NCBI RefSeq assembly: GCF_030813915.1
Contig: NZ_JAUSUJ010000013.1
Location: forward strand, 1 to 64,000
Direction of reading: 5' to 3'
Length of the DNA stretch: 64,000 nucleotides
DNA from: Rhodoplanes tepidamans
GTDB lineage: Bacteria; Pseudomonadota; Alphaproteobacteria; Rhizobiales; Xanthobacteraceae
Positions 45,731 through 55,800 of the stretch are shown here, one piece after another (the stretch's first letter is position 1; every line of letters begins with the position of its first letter). Position numbers and translations under genes: made by a program. The notes beneath the pieces are model-generated. The model was not told where the DNA came from and made no database searches. It saw nothing but the letters and a program-made list of their open reading frames with translations.

Positions 45731-47728
45731 ATGACCGAGGTCAGCTACGGCGTCTGGGACGGCGTCGTGTACGACAACCGCGACGGTGCGTCCTCGCTCC
45801 GGGAGAACACGTTCCCGACCCTCGCCAACGTCGACAGCTTCGATCCGCACAACCGCATCCGCGCCTTCTTCGGCGACCGCGGCTTCTTCATCTTCGACGA
45901 CGGCGTCAGCCTGATCGACGCGCTGTGGCGGCAGATGGACGAGGCGGCGGACCAGTCCTGCGGCAAGTGCACGCCCTGCCGCATGGGCACCGTGCTGGTG
46001 CGCGACGCGCTCGACGCGCTGCGCCACGGCCGCAGGAGCCCGCTCGGCCTCGGCGAGATCGAGATGCTGGCCGAGCAGATGACGGCGACCTCGATGTGCG
46101 GCCTCGGCCAGACCTGCGCCCGCGCGCTGCTCGCCGCGCTGCGCAGCTTCCGCGAGGTGATCGAGGCCGAGATCGCCCGCGGGGCGCAGCCCGAGCAGCA
46201 CGGCATGGCCTACATGACGGCGCCCTGCATCGAGGCCTGTCCGTCGCGCATCAACGTGCCGCGCTACATCGACTACATCCGCGACGGCAAGCCCGAGCAC
46301 TCGCTCGGCGTCATCCTGCAGAAGTACCCGATGGCGGCGACCTGCGGCCGCGTCTGCGTGCGGTTCTGCGAGATGGCGTGCCGGCGCAAGTTCGTCGACG
46401 AGGCGGTCGGCATCAAGACGCTCAAGCGCTACGTCGCCGACCAGCAGACCGGCCCGCGGGCGCTGACCTTCGGGCGCGAGCTGATCGCCCAGCCGCTCGG
46501 CGCCGACATGCGGGTCGCCGTGGTCGGCGCCGGCCCGGCCGGCGTCTCCTGCGCCTACCACCTGCTGCTGCACGGCTATCACGTCGACATCCTCGAGGCG
46601 ATGGACGAGCCCGGCGGCATGGCGGCGATCGGCATCCCGTCCTACCGCCTGCCCAAGCACGTGCTGCACGCCGAGACCGACATCATCACCGAGCTGGGCG
46701 GCCGCTTCCTGTTCAAGCGCGCGCTCGGCCACGACTTCTCGATCGACGACCTGTTCGCCCGCGGCTACCGCGCCGTGTTCCTCGCCATCGGCTGCCAGCA
46801 GGGCATCCGGCTCGGCGTCGAGAACGAGGATCCGGAGATGCCGGGCTACAAGTCGGGCATCGGCTTCCTGCTGGAGGTGCACGATCACGTCGCCGGGCTG
46901 AAGACCGTCACGCTCTCCGGCGACGTGGTGGTGGTCGGCGGCGGCAACGTCGCCATGGACTGCGCCCGCTCGGCGCTGCGCATGGGCGCCGAGCGCGTCC
47001 ACGTCGTCTACCGCCGCACCCGCGAGGACATGCCGGCCGACTCGGAGGAGGTCGAGGCGGCGATCGCCGAGGGCGTCGTCTTCCACTTCCTCACCAATCC
47101 GGTGCGCATCGTCGACCAGGACGGCCGCATCACCGGGGTCGAGATCGCGACCATGCGGCAGACCGCGCCGGACGGCCGCGGCCGCCGCAACGTCGAGGCG
47201 GTGCCCGGCACCGAGCGGATCATGAGCTGCGCGACCCTGATCGCCGCCATCGGCCAGCAGGTCGTCAAGGGAGCACTGACGCCCGAGGACGGCATCAAGT
47301 TCGACCGCTGGAACTGCGTCGCCGTCGACCAGACCGACCTCGCGACCTCGCGGCCCGGCGTGTTCGCCGGCGGCGACTGCGCCTCCGGCCCCTCCACCCT
47401 CATCCACGCGATGGCCAACGGCCTCAAGGCCGCACGCTCGATCGACGACTGGATCCGCAAGGGCCACACCTGCTTCCAGCCGCGCACCCGCATGCGCCAG
47501 ATCCTCAACGACAACCGGATGCTGGCCGACGACGCCGTCGAGGTGCCGGTGAAGCCGCAGTACCGGGTCCACCACCCCGAGCTCGACCCGACCGTGCGCA
47601 AGCTGATGTTCGAGGAGGTCGAGCAGACCATCAGCCCCGAGCAGGCCTATCGCGAGGCCAAGCGCTGCATGCGCTGCTACCGCACCTACTCGGTGATCAC
47701 CGAGCACGCGATCCCGGAGGGAGCATGA
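45731..47728 (+). CDS. NuoF-type Fe-S / GltD-like NAD(P)H flavin oxidoreductase (hydrogenase partner)
   Basis: A 665-residue fusion. Residues ~60-145 are the NuoF C-terminal 4Fe-4S domain (Cys77, Cys80, Cys83 in CGKCTPCRMG, and Cys123 in MCGLG) without the FMN/NADH part of NuoF. Residues ~165-245 are the GltD/NfnB N-terminal cluster domain (CIEACP; CGRVCVRFCEMAC). The rest is a two-dinucleotide-fold FAD/NAD(P) module (GAGPAG near 266; GGGNVAMDCARSALRMG near 403; FAGGDCASG). It ends with CMRCYRTYS. It would exchange electrons between NAD(P)H and HydA. It overlaps hydA by 4 nt (ATGA), so the two are a unit. Confidence 0.88.
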   Translation: MTEVSYGVWDGVVYDNRDGASSLRENTFPTLANVDSFDPHNRIRAFFGDRGFFIFDDGVSLIDALWRQMDEAADQSCGKCTPCRMGTVLVRDALDALRHGRRSPLGLGEIEMLAEQMTATSMCGLGQTCARALLAALRSFREVIEAEIARGAQPEQHGMAYMTAPCIEACPSRINVPRYIDYIRDGKPEHSLGVILQKYPMAATCGRVCVRFCEMACRRKFVDEAVGIKTLKRYVADQQTGPRALTFGRELIAQPLGADMRVAVVGAGPAGVSCAYHLLLHGYHVDILEAMDEPGGMAAIGIPSYRLPKHVLHAETDIITELGGRFLFKRALGHDFSIDDLFARGYRAVFLAIGCQQGIRLGVENEDPEMPGYKSGIGFLLEVHDHVAGLKTVTLSGDVVVVGGGNVAMDCARSALRMGAERVHVVYRRTREDMPADSEEVEAAIAEGVVFHFLTNPVRIVDQDGRITGVEIATMRQTAPDGRGRRNVEAVPGTERIMSCATLIAAIGQQVVKGALTPEDGIKFDRWNCVAVDQTDLATSRPGVFAGGDCASGPSTLIHAMANGLKAARSIDDWIRKGHTCFQPRTRMRQILNDNRMLADDAVEVPVKPQYRVHHPELDPTVRKLMFEEVEQTISPEQAYREAKRCMRCYRTYSVITEHAIPEGA

Positions 47729-49608
47729 TCATGGACACCACCGACACGGGTGTGACCGACATGGTCCCGACCCCGCCGGGGCCGGTCGAGCCCGCCGCGG
47801 AGCTGTCAGCGACCATCAACGGCAAGGTGGTGGCGGGACGGGCCGGCGAGACCATCCTCGAATGCGCCCGCCGCCACGAGGTCTACATCCCGACCCTGTG
47901 CGAGCTGCACGACATCGACCACGCTCCCGGCACCTGCCGGGTGTGCCTGGTCGAGATCAAGATGCCGCACGCCGACAAGACCCATCTCGTCGCCTCCTGC
48001 ACCACGCCGATGCAGGACGGCCTGGAGATCAACACCCGCACGCCCGAGCTGCGCGAGATGCAGCGCCTGCAGGTCGAGCTCCTGCTCGCCGACCACGACC
48101 AGGACTGCGCCACCTGCATCCGCCACGGCAAGTGCGACCTGCAGGACGTCGCCCAGTTCGTCGGCCTGCGGCAGAACCGCTTCTTCGATCCCGCCCGGGT
48201 CGCGGCGCGGCCGGTCGACGAGTCCTCGCCGGCGCTGATCCGCAACATGAAGCGCTGCATCCGCTGCCAGCGCTGCATCGCCATCTGCCGCGACGGCCAG
48301 GGCGTCGACGCGCTCATCCAGATCAACAGCGGCCTCGACACCGCGGTCGGGCTGCGCCACGGGCTGACGCAGAAGAACTCCGCCTGCGTGACGTGCGGCC
48401 AGTGCGTGCTGGTCTGCCCGACCGGCGCGCTCGGCGAGCGCGACGAGACCGATCGCGCGCTCGAGATGATGTACGATCCCGAGCTCGTCACCGTGGTGCA
48501 GTTCGCCCCCGCCGTGCGGGTCGGCTTCGGCGAGGAGTTCGGCCTGCCGCCCGGCACCAATGTCGAGGGCCAGATCATCACGGCGCTGCGCAAGCTCGGC
48601 GCCTCGATCGTGCTCGACACCAACTGGGGCGCCGACCTCGTCATCATGGAGGAAGGCACCGAGCTCCTGCACCGCATCGCCGAGCGCAAGAAGCCGACCT
48701 TCTCGTCCTGCTGCCCGGCCTGGATCAACTTCGTCGAGCGGCACTACCCCGACATCATGCCGATGCTGTCGTCGACCAAGTCGCCGCAGCAGTGCGTCGG
48801 CACGCTCGCCAAGACCTACCTGCCCGAGCGGATGGGCATCGATCCGGCCCGCATCCGGGTGATCTCGATCATGCCGTGCACGGCCAAGAAGGACGAGATC
48901 GTCCGCCGCCAGCTCGTCCACGACGGCGTGCCGGAGGTCGACGTGGTGCTGACCACCCGCGAGTTCGCCCGCATGCTGCAGCGCGAGCGCATCGACCTGA
49001 AGTCGCTGCCGCCGTCGACCTTCGACAACCCCTACATGAGCGAGTATTCCGGCGCCGGCGCCATCTTCGGCACCACGGGCGGCGTCATGGAGGCGGCGAT
49101 CCGCACCATGTACTACGTCGTCAACGGCCACGAGCTCGAGCATGTCGAGATCGAGCAGCTGCGCGGCTTCGAGGGCGTGCGCACCGCGACCGTGGAGCTC
49201 GGCGGCGCGGTCGGCACCGTCAAGATCGCCATGTGCCACGGCCTCAAGCCGACCCGGCAGATCGTCGAGGAGGTGCGCTCCGGCAAGTCCGATCTCGACT
49301 TCATCGAGATCATGGCCTGCCCGGGTGGCTGCGTCGACGGCGGCGGCACGCTGCGCTCCAAGAAGGCCTATCTGCCGCACGCGCTCAAGCGCCGCGCCAC
49401 CCTGTTCGGCATCGACAAGAACCGGAAGGTGCGCCAGTCGCACCGCAACGAGCAGGTCCAGGCGCTCTATCGCGACTATCTCGGACACCCGAACTCCGAG
49501 AAGGCGCACCACCTGCTGCACACCTACTATACAGACCGCAAGATCGAGATGACCCAGACGGTCCGGGAGGTGTGGGCCGACCTCAAGATGAACGGCAAGG
49601 TCTACTGA
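47725..49608 (+). CDS. hydA: [FeFe]-hydrogenase catalytic subunit (GltD-linked, group A2-like)
   Basis: A 627-residue hydrogenase with M3-type modules. There is an N-terminal 2Fe-2S domain (PGTCRVCLVE), a His-Cys 4Fe-4S cluster (DHDQDCATCIRHGKCDLQ) and two 4Fe-4S clusters (CIRCQRCIAIC; CVTCGQCVLVC). The H-cluster domain follows: L1 SSCCPAW (Cys329 proton relay, Cys330 ligand), L2 IMPCTAKKDE (Cys385) and L3 IMACPGGCVDGGG (Cys532, Cys536). The small-subunit-like C-terminus (LYRDYLGHPNSEKAHHLLHTYY) is fused. All H-cluster ligands are present. HydE, HydF and HydG maturases are not in the window. Pairing with a GltD-like partner matches the glutamate-synthase-linked class of HydDB. ATG 47731 is a close alternative start. 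Confidence 0.92.
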   Translation: MIMDTTDTGVTDMVPTPPGPVEPAAELSATINGKVVAGRAGETILECARRHEVYIPTLCELHDIDHAPGTCRVCLVEIKMPHADKTHLVASCTTPMQDGLEINTRTPELREMQRLQVELLLADHDQDCATCIRHGKCDLQDVAQFVGLRQNRFFDPARVAARPVDESSPALIRNMKRCIRCQRCIAICRDGQGVDALIQINSGLDTAVGLRHGLTQKNSACVTCGQCVLVCPTGALGERDETDRALEMMYDPELVTVVQFAPAVRVGFGEEFGLPPGTNVEGQIITALRKLGASIVLDTNWGADLVIMEEGTELLHRIAERKKPTFSSCCPAWINFVERHYPDIMPMLSSTKSPQQCVGTLAKTYLPERMGIDPARIRVISIMPCTAKKDEIVRRQLVHDGVPEVDVVLTTREFARMLQRERIDLKSLPPSTFDNPYMSEYSGAGAIFGTTGGVMEAAIRTMYYVVNGHELEHVEIEQLRGFEGVRTATVELGGAVGTVKIAMCHGLKPTRQIVEEVRSGKSDLDFIEIMACPGGCVDGGGTLRSKKAYLPHALKRRATLFGIDKNRKVRQSHRNEQVQALYRDYLGHPNSEKAHHLLHTYYTDRKIEMTQTVREVWADLKMNGKVY

Positions 49609-49620
49609 CCGGCACCGACC

Positions 49621-49649
49621 CGGCGCGGCGTCCGCGGGCCGCCGCGCCG
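49621..49649. terminator. Hairpin after hydA
   Basis: A perfect 10-bp stem, CGGCGCGGCG with CGCCGCGCCG, around a 9-nt loop, 12 nt past the hydA stop. No T-tract follows. It is the likely end or 3' stabiliser of the hydrogenase message. Confidence 0.55.
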
Positions 49650-49836
49650 TGATGCGGTGCAGTATTTTCGGATTGCGCGAAAAACGACTCGCCGGCGGCC
49701 ATCAGGTCAGTGCCGGGCGCATTGCCGCGGGCGCCATCGTCGCTTGTCTCACCGATCACGGGATGAGACGGTTCGACGTTCCCGCCGGAGCGCACACCCG
49801 CTCCGACTGCATGACCCCGATCAGGAGCAGATCACG

Positions 49837-50814
49837 ATGATGCGTCGCGCTCTCGTCGCTGCCACGGCCGCCGTCGCCCTCCTCGTCGCCGCCGCGTCCC
49901 CGGGCGCCGCGGCCGACAAGTTTCCGGACCGCACCGTCAAGATCGTCGTGCCGTTCGCGGCCGGCGGCGGCGTCGACACGCTGGCGCGGCTGCTCGCCGA
50001 GCGCATGCAGGGGAAGCTCGGCGTCAACGTGATCGTCGAGAACCGCGCCGGCGCGAGCGGCACGGTCGGCGGCCAGTCCGTCCAGCAGTCGGCGCCGGAC
50101 GGCTACACGGTGCTGTTCTCGTCGAACACGCATTCCATGGCCAAGCAGGTGATGGCCAAGGCGCCCTACGATCCGCTGACCGACTTCGTGTCGATCGCCC
50201 GGGTCGGCGAGGCGCCGCTGCTCACCGTGATGGCGACCAAGATGCCGCAGAAGACGCTGGCCGAGGTCGCCGCCGCCGCCAAGGCCAATCCCGACCAGTG
50301 GACGGCCGGCACGCCGGCGCTCGGCTCGCCGAGCCACATCGCCACGCTCGAGTTCATGCGCATCACCGGCGCGAAGCTGACCATCACGCCGTATCGCGGC
50401 ACCGCCCCGGCCCTCACCGACGTCGCCGGCGGCCACATCCAGCTCCTCACCGACGCCATGGTGGTGCTGCTGCCGATGGCCCGCGACGGCAAGGTCAAGG
50501 GCATGGCGGTCACGGCGGCGAAGCGCAGCGCCCTCGCCCCCGACATCCCGACCGCGGCGGAGAGCGGCGTGCCAGGGCTCGAGGTGAAGTCGTGGTACGG
50601 CGTGTGGGGCCCGCTCGGCATTCCGGCCGACGTGGTGCAGACGCTCAACAAGGCGTTCCAGGACGCGACGCGCGAGCTCGCCGACTCGGGTCGCCTGAAG
50701 GAGCTCGGCGTCGACCCGGTCTACGAGTCTCCCGCGGTGTTCGCCAAGTTCATGGCCGCCGACGTCGCCCGCAACGCCGAGCTGCTGAAGTCGGTGAACT
50801 TCCAGCCGCAATGA
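49837..50814 (+). CDS. Tripartite tricarboxylate transporter substrate-binding protein (Bug family)
   Basis: A 325-residue periplasmic protein with a signal peptide (MMRRALVAATAAVALLVAAA, cleavage after PGAAA). Bug signatures: FPDRTVKIVVPFAAGGGVDTLAR and VENRAGASGTVGGQSV...APDGYTVLF. ATG 49837 follows AGGAGCAG; a second ATG is the next codon. It precedes an alpha/beta hydrolase and an isochorismatase-like gene, suggesting uptake of a small aromatic or N-heterocyclic acid. No TctA/TctB genes are present. It shares fold but limited sequence with the Bug protein at 40 kb. Confidence 0.92.
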   Translation: MMRRALVAATAAVALLVAAASPGAAADKFPDRTVKIVVPFAAGGGVDTLARLLAERMQGKLGVNVIVENRAGASGTVGGQSVQQSAPDGYTVLFSSNTHSMAKQVMAKAPYDPLTDFVSIARVGEAPLLTVMATKMPQKTLAEVAAAAKANPDQWTAGTPALGSPSHIATLEFMRITGAKLTITPYRGTAPALTDVAGGHIQLLTDAMVVLLPMARDGKVKGMAVTAAKRSALAPDIPTAAESGVPGLEVKSWYGVWGPLGIPADVVQTLNKAFQDATRELADSGRLKELGVDPVYESPAVFAKFMAADVARNAELLKSVNFQPQ

Positions 50815-50835
50815 GGCGGGGCACGCGGTCCGAAG

Positions 50836-50932
50836 CGTCATGCGCGGGCGAAGACCCGCGCATCCATCCTCTTCGCCACAAGCCTCGTCGTTCTCGGCGA
50901 GATGGATCGCCGGGTCGAGCCCGGCGATGACG
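50836..50932. repeat. Intergenic palindromic element, family B
   Basis: Ends CGTCATGCGCGGGC and GAGCCCGGCGATGACG bracket two internal arms, CGCATCCATC and GATGGATCGCC. It lies 22 nt after the Bug gene stop and before the hydrolase gene, so it would be transcribed within the probable operon. Confidence 0.65.
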
Positions 50933-51019
50933 CCGGAGCGATCGGCGACGCGGTCCACCCCGCCATGCGGGCCCGTACGACATCGTCCTTCAACGACGCC
51001 CAGGACTCCCCCCGTGACC

Positions 51020-52156
51020 ATGTTCCGCTACTTCCCCGGCCACGACGGCTGGTCGTATCACTTCGCCGCCCGCATCGTGAACGTCTGCCAGATGGGCGGC
51101 GCCGACTTCCACCGCTGCCACCGCGTCGCCGAGCGCATCACGGTCGGCGACGGCGACAGCTGGTTCCGCGAATGGAACGCCGCCGGCGAGGAGCGCGAGG
51201 CGACCGCCGGGGCCGCGCTCGCCCGCGGCCGCCCGATCACGGCGCGCGAGGCGTATCTGCACGCCCACAACTATTTCCGCACCGCGCAGTTCTTCCTGCC
51301 GGGCGGCGATCCGCGCAAGACGGAAGCCTATGTCCGCTGCGTCGCCTGCTTCCACGCGGCGCTGCCGTTCTTCGACAATCCGCCCGAGCGCGTCACCTTC
51401 CCGTTCGAGGGCTCGCACCTCTCCGGCTACTACTGGCGGCCGCTCGGGGCGGCCCGCCAGCGCCACGCCGCGATCGCCTATCTGGGCGGCGTCGACATCA
51501 TCGCGGAGGAGCTGTGGTTCTTCGCCGCCCGGGCGATGCTGGAGCGCGGCTTCGGCGTGCTGTGCTTCGACGGCCCCGGCATGGGCGAGCCGCTGCGGGT
51601 GCGCGGCATCACGGCGCGTCCCGACTACGAGGTCGCGATCGCCGCGGCGGTCGACTACCTGGAGCGCCGGCCCGACGTCGACGCGCAGAAGATCGCGCTC
51701 GTCGGTCAGTCGATGGGCGGCTACTACGGCGGCCGCGGCGCCGCCATGGAGCCGCGGCTGCGCGCCGCCGTCCTGTGGGGCGCCTGCTACGACATGCTCG
51801 ACGACATCTACGACTTCTGGCCGGCGGTGCGGCCGCAGGTCGAGTGGGTGATCGGCGCCCGCGACGAGGCGGATGCGCGCGAGACGCTGAAGGCGTTCAC
51901 CCTGAAGGGCGTGCTGAAGAACGCCAGATGCCCCGTAATGGTGACGCACGGCGAGGACGACACGCTCGTCTCGGTGAAGGCCGCCCACAAGACCTTCGCG
52001 GATCTGCCCGGGCCGAAGCACCTCCGCATCTGGACCGGCGCCGAGGGCGGCGGCATCCACCTGATGAACGACAACCGCACCGACGCCGTGCCATATATGC
52101 TCGACTGGCTGCGCGAGGAGGTGGATCGCCCGCGCGGCGCCACTGTGTTTTCATGA
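51020..52156 (+). CDS. Alpha/beta hydrolase (FrsA / 2,6-dihydroxypseudooxynicotine hydrolase-like)
   Basis: A 378-residue serine hydrolase. The nucleophile is Ser in VGQSMGGYYGG (about residue 236), the acid is probably Asp in THGEDDTLVS and the base His in GGIHLMND. A helical N-terminal cap (residues ~1-130, with EAYLHAHNYFRTAQFF) is typical of the C-C bond-cleaving pseudooxynicotine hydrolase family. It may cleave a ring-derived ketone or ester. ATG 51020 is used; GTG 51014 is possible. It overlaps the next gene by 4 nt. Confidence 0.8.
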   Translation: MFRYFPGHDGWSYHFAARIVNVCQMGGADFHRCHRVAERITVGDGDSWFREWNAAGEEREATAGAALARGRPITAREAYLHAHNYFRTAQFFLPGGDPRKTEAYVRCVACFHAALPFFDNPPERVTFPFEGSHLSGYYWRPLGAARQRHAAIAYLGGVDIIAEELWFFAARAMLERGFGVLCFDGPGMGEPLRVRGITARPDYEVAIAAAVDYLERRPDVDAQKIALVGQSMGGYYGGRGAAMEPRLRAAVLWGACYDMLDDIYDFWPAVRPQVEWVIGARDEADARETLKAFTLKGVLKNARCPVMVTHGEDDTLVSVKAAHKTFADLPGPKHLRIWTGAEGGGIHLMNDNRTDAVPYMLDWLREEVDRPRGATVFS

Positions 52157-52872
52157 TCAGAACGTCGTCCGGAGTCCGCATGCACAAGGTCGTCATTCCC
52201 GAGAAGGTCGTCGCCCGGGTGATCAAGCGCCAGGGGCGCTGGAACGTGCACGACGACGTGCCGGCGCAGGAGACCGCCTTCGTCGTCGTCGACATGCAGA
52301 ACTACTTCATGGCGCCCGGCCAGCAGGTCGAGATCCCGGCGGCGCGCGCCATCGTGCCGAACGTCAACCGGCTCGCGGGGGCGCTGCGCGACGCCGGCGG
52401 GCTGGTGGTGTGGATCCGCACCGTCTCCAACGAGGACTCGTTCAGGAACTGGTCGCACTTCCACGACGTGCTCAACACGCCCGAGCGGCGCGCCAGGCGC
52501 GCCGCGGCCATGGCCGAGACCGCCTTCGGGTCGCAGCTCTGGCCCGAGCTCGACGTGCGGCCGGGCGACCTGATCGTCCGCAAGACCCGCTACAGCGCCT
52601 TCATCCAGGGCTCGTCGCCGCTCGAGGTCGAGCTGCGCCAGCGCGGCATCAAGGCGGTGTGGATCGGCGGCACCTCGACCAACACCTGCTGCGAGAGCAC
52701 GGCCCGCGACGCCATGCTGCTCGACTTCCGCACCACCATGGTGAGCGACGCCAATGCCGACCACAATGACGAGGAGCACAACGCGACGCTGATCAACTTC
52801 TGCATCAATTTCGGCGACGTCGCCGCGACCGACGAGCTGATCGGCCGGCTGGCGAAGGCCGGGAGGAACTGA
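52153..52872 (+). CDS. Isochorismatase-like cysteine hydrolase
   Basis: A 239-residue amidohydrolase of the isochorismatase-like family. The triad is visible: Asp in AFVVVDMQNYFM (about residue 47), Lys in VRKTRYSAF and Cys in GGTSTNTCCESTARDA. A cis-peptide before the Cys loop is usual in the family. The start overlaps the previous stop (ATGA). Family members hydrolyse N-carbamoyl compounds, maleamate, biuret or nicotinamide; with the preceding genes a late step in N-heterocycle breakdown is plausible. It is convergent with the autotransporter, 19 nt away. Confidence 0.88.
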   Translation: MIRTSSGVRMHKVVIPEKVVARVIKRQGRWNVHDDVPAQETAFVVVDMQNYFMAPGQQVEIPAARAIVPNVNRLAGALRDAGGLVVWIRTVSNEDSFRNWSHFHDVLNTPERRARRAAAMAETAFGSQLWPELDVRPGDLIVRKTRYSAFIQGSSPLEVELRQRGIKAVWIGGTSTNTCCESTARDAMLLDFRTTMVSDANADHNDEEHNATLINFCINFGDVAATDELIGRLAKAGRN

Positions 52873-52891
52873 GCCCGCCCCCTCGTCCGCG

Positions 52892-55800
52892 TCACCAGGC
52901 GACGGCGAGCGAGCCGGTTCCCGAATAGATCTGCGTCGCGCCGGCCAGCTGGCCGTCGAAGCCGGCCCGCAGGGTGACGCCACGCGACAGCGTCAGCTCG
53001 GCGCCGGCCGACACCAGCGCCGCGTCGGCGGCCGGCGACGCGCCCAGCACCGTGAAGCCGGCCGGCGAGAGGTTGACGAAGCTCGCCACCGCCGCGCGCT
53101 CGGTCGAGAATTCGTGCGCCCAGCCGAGCCGCCCCCGCAGGGTCAGCGCCGCGTCCGCCGTCCGCCACGCCACGGCGTCGAAGCGGGCGCCGAGCTCGCT
53201 GCGGACCGCGCTCGTCGTCCGCTCCGCATAGGCGAGCGCGAAGCCGGCGAGCCCGGCCGCATCGGTCTCCGCATGGGCCGGCGCCCGGAAGGCCTGCGCC
53301 GTCACCGCCGCGAACGGCGTGACGCCGACGTCGCCCGGGACCGCGAGCCGCATCCCGGTCTCGACCCGGCCGCCGACGCCCTGCCCGGTGAAGGCGCCGT
53401 TCAGCCGGTCGGCAACCCCCGGCATGGTGACGGTGCGGTCGGTGGTCACGTCGAAGGCGCCCCAGGTCCCCGCCGCCGACACATAGGCGGCGCCGGCCCG
53501 CCAGCTCCCGTAGCCGCCGACCTGGATCGTGCTGCCGCGCCCGCTGCCCAGGCCGCCGAGCGAGAACGCCGTCTCGCCGCCCGCCAGCGCCAGACCGAGC
53601 ACGAGATCCGGGCCGGCCCGGTAGTCGGCGCCGCCGGCGAGACCCCAGTTGCGCACCGACAGGTCGTGGCTGCCGGCGGCCGCGTCGCCCCGATAGCGCG
53701 CGTCGCCGCCGAAGCCGCCGCCCCACACCCGCCAGCGCCGCGGCACGTCCGGAACGAGGTCCGGCGGCGCCTTGACGGCACCCGCGACCGCGGTCGCGGC
53801 CGGGCTCCCGGCCGGCGCCGGCGCGAAGGCCAGCGCCGGACCGCCCGCCGGACCGGCGCCGCGTCCGCCCGCGAACGGGTCGAGCATCAGCTCCAGGAAC
53901 TGGTCGGTCTGGCGGAAGGCCGCGGACGTCGCGCCGGTCGCGATCTCGCCGGAGAGCTGCGTCAGCACGGCCGGGATCGACGGCGCGGCGAGCACGTCGG
54001 CGAACAGCCCGGTGAGGCCCGGCCCGGTGTCGAAGGCGCGGTCGAGGGTCGCCGCGACCTGCCGCTGGTCGCCGCTCAGCCCGGCGATGCCGGCGAGCGC
54101 CAGCGTGATGTCGAGCACCACGTCGTCGCCGAGCGTTCCCGCCACGGCCGTGTACCAGGACGGCAGCCCGGCGAGCGTCACGTCCGAGAACGATCCGGAC
54201 AGGCCGCCGTCGGCGGTCAGCACCGTGTAGCGGCGCGCCGCCGTCTCGCCCGGCAGCAGCACGGCCGCGAGCGTGCCGCCCAGCGTCGCCGTGCCGGTGA
54301 CGTGGGTGAGATCGGACCCGGAGGACGACAGCTCGACCCGGTAGGTGCTGCCGACCGCCAGCGTCAGGTCGCCGTTCACCGTGAGGGTGCCGATCGAGTT
54401 GCCGGGCGACAGCGTGCCGTACACCGTGGTCGACGGCAGGACGCCGGTGCCGCCGATCGTTCCGTCGACGCCGACCGTCAGGCCGCTCGACGACGCGATC
54501 GAGCCGTCGACGATCAGCGCACCCTCCTCGACCAGTGTCGTGCCCGTATAGGTGTTGCTGCCCGAGAGCGTCAGCGTGCCGGTGCCGACCTTCTCCAGCG
54601 CGCCGGAGCCGGTCGGCCCGCAGCAGCCCGAACGGTCGGCGATCATGCCGCTCACCTCGGTCGACTGATCGTTGCCGCCGACCACGAGCGTGTTGCCGGC
54701 CCCGATGGAATAGCGGCCGCTGCCGGCGATCGACCCCGCCGTGATGCGGCCGTCGCCGTCGGCGCCGTCGCTGCCGCCGAAGTTCACCGAGCCGGTGCCG
54801 GTGGTGACGAAGGCCGCGAGCCCGCCGGTGGCGTAGTCGTAGAACTCGGTCTTGCTGCCCGTGGTGGTGACGATGGTCGCACTGCCGGCCGTGCTCCAGG
54901 CGTTGAACACCGTCGAGCCGCCGTTGCTGTTGGTGATGGTGGCGTCGCCCGCCGTCGCATGGGCCCAGAACAGGGTGGTGCCGCGGTCGTTGGTGATGGT
55001 GGCGTCGCCGGCGGTCGGCGTCTCGGTGCCGTAGACGGCGCCGAAGCTCGTCGTGCCGTACTGCTGGTTGGTGATGGTGGCGAAGCCGGCCGTGCTGTTC
55101 CCGGTGAAGCCGGTCGAGCCGCGCATGCCGTTGACGATGGTCGCGTGGTCGGCCGAGCTCTGGTCGCCGAAGCTCGTGCCCGAATACTGGCTGTTGGTGA
55201 TGCTCGCGGTGCCGGCGGTGCTGGAGCCGAGGAACTCGACGCTGCCGAAATTGGTGTTGGTGATGGTCGCCGCACCGGCCGTCGCGGTGTCGCCGAAGCG
55301 CAGGACCGAGCCGTCGTTCGTGATCGTCGCGGCCCCCGCCGTGGACGATCCGCCGAACGTGATGGTCGAGCCCCAGGAGATGCCGATCGTCGCCGTGCCG
55401 GCCGTGCTCGATCCCGCGAACGTAACGGTGCCGCCGGAGTTGTCGATGATCGCGTCCCCGGCGCTGCTCGACCCGGTGAAGGCGAGCGTGCCGCCCCAGA
55501 TCCAGAAGGTCGGCGCAGAGGCCGAGGCGTTGTCGACCCCCGTCCCGGTGACGGTCAGGGTCGCACCCACTCCGAAGAAGTAGGCCGGCGCGTCGGCCGT
55601 GAAGGCGAGCGTGCCGATGGACGCGTCGTAGACGACGTAGACGGCGGGGGACCCGGCAGCGCTGTCGAAGGTCGCCGTGCCGGTCGGCACGCCGGCCGAC
55701 CAGTTCGCCGGATCGTGCCACTCGATGCCGTTGGCGGCCGTCCAGGTCGAGTCCTGCCCGTGCGCCGTCGCGACGACGGTGGTGGCCAGCGCCGCGCCGG

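Noticed and set aside
47725-49608. NuoG subunit of complex I
   Set aside because: N-terminal clusters resemble NuoG, but the full set of H-cluster motifs and the hydrogenase small-subunit-like tail identify a [FeFe]-hydrogenase.
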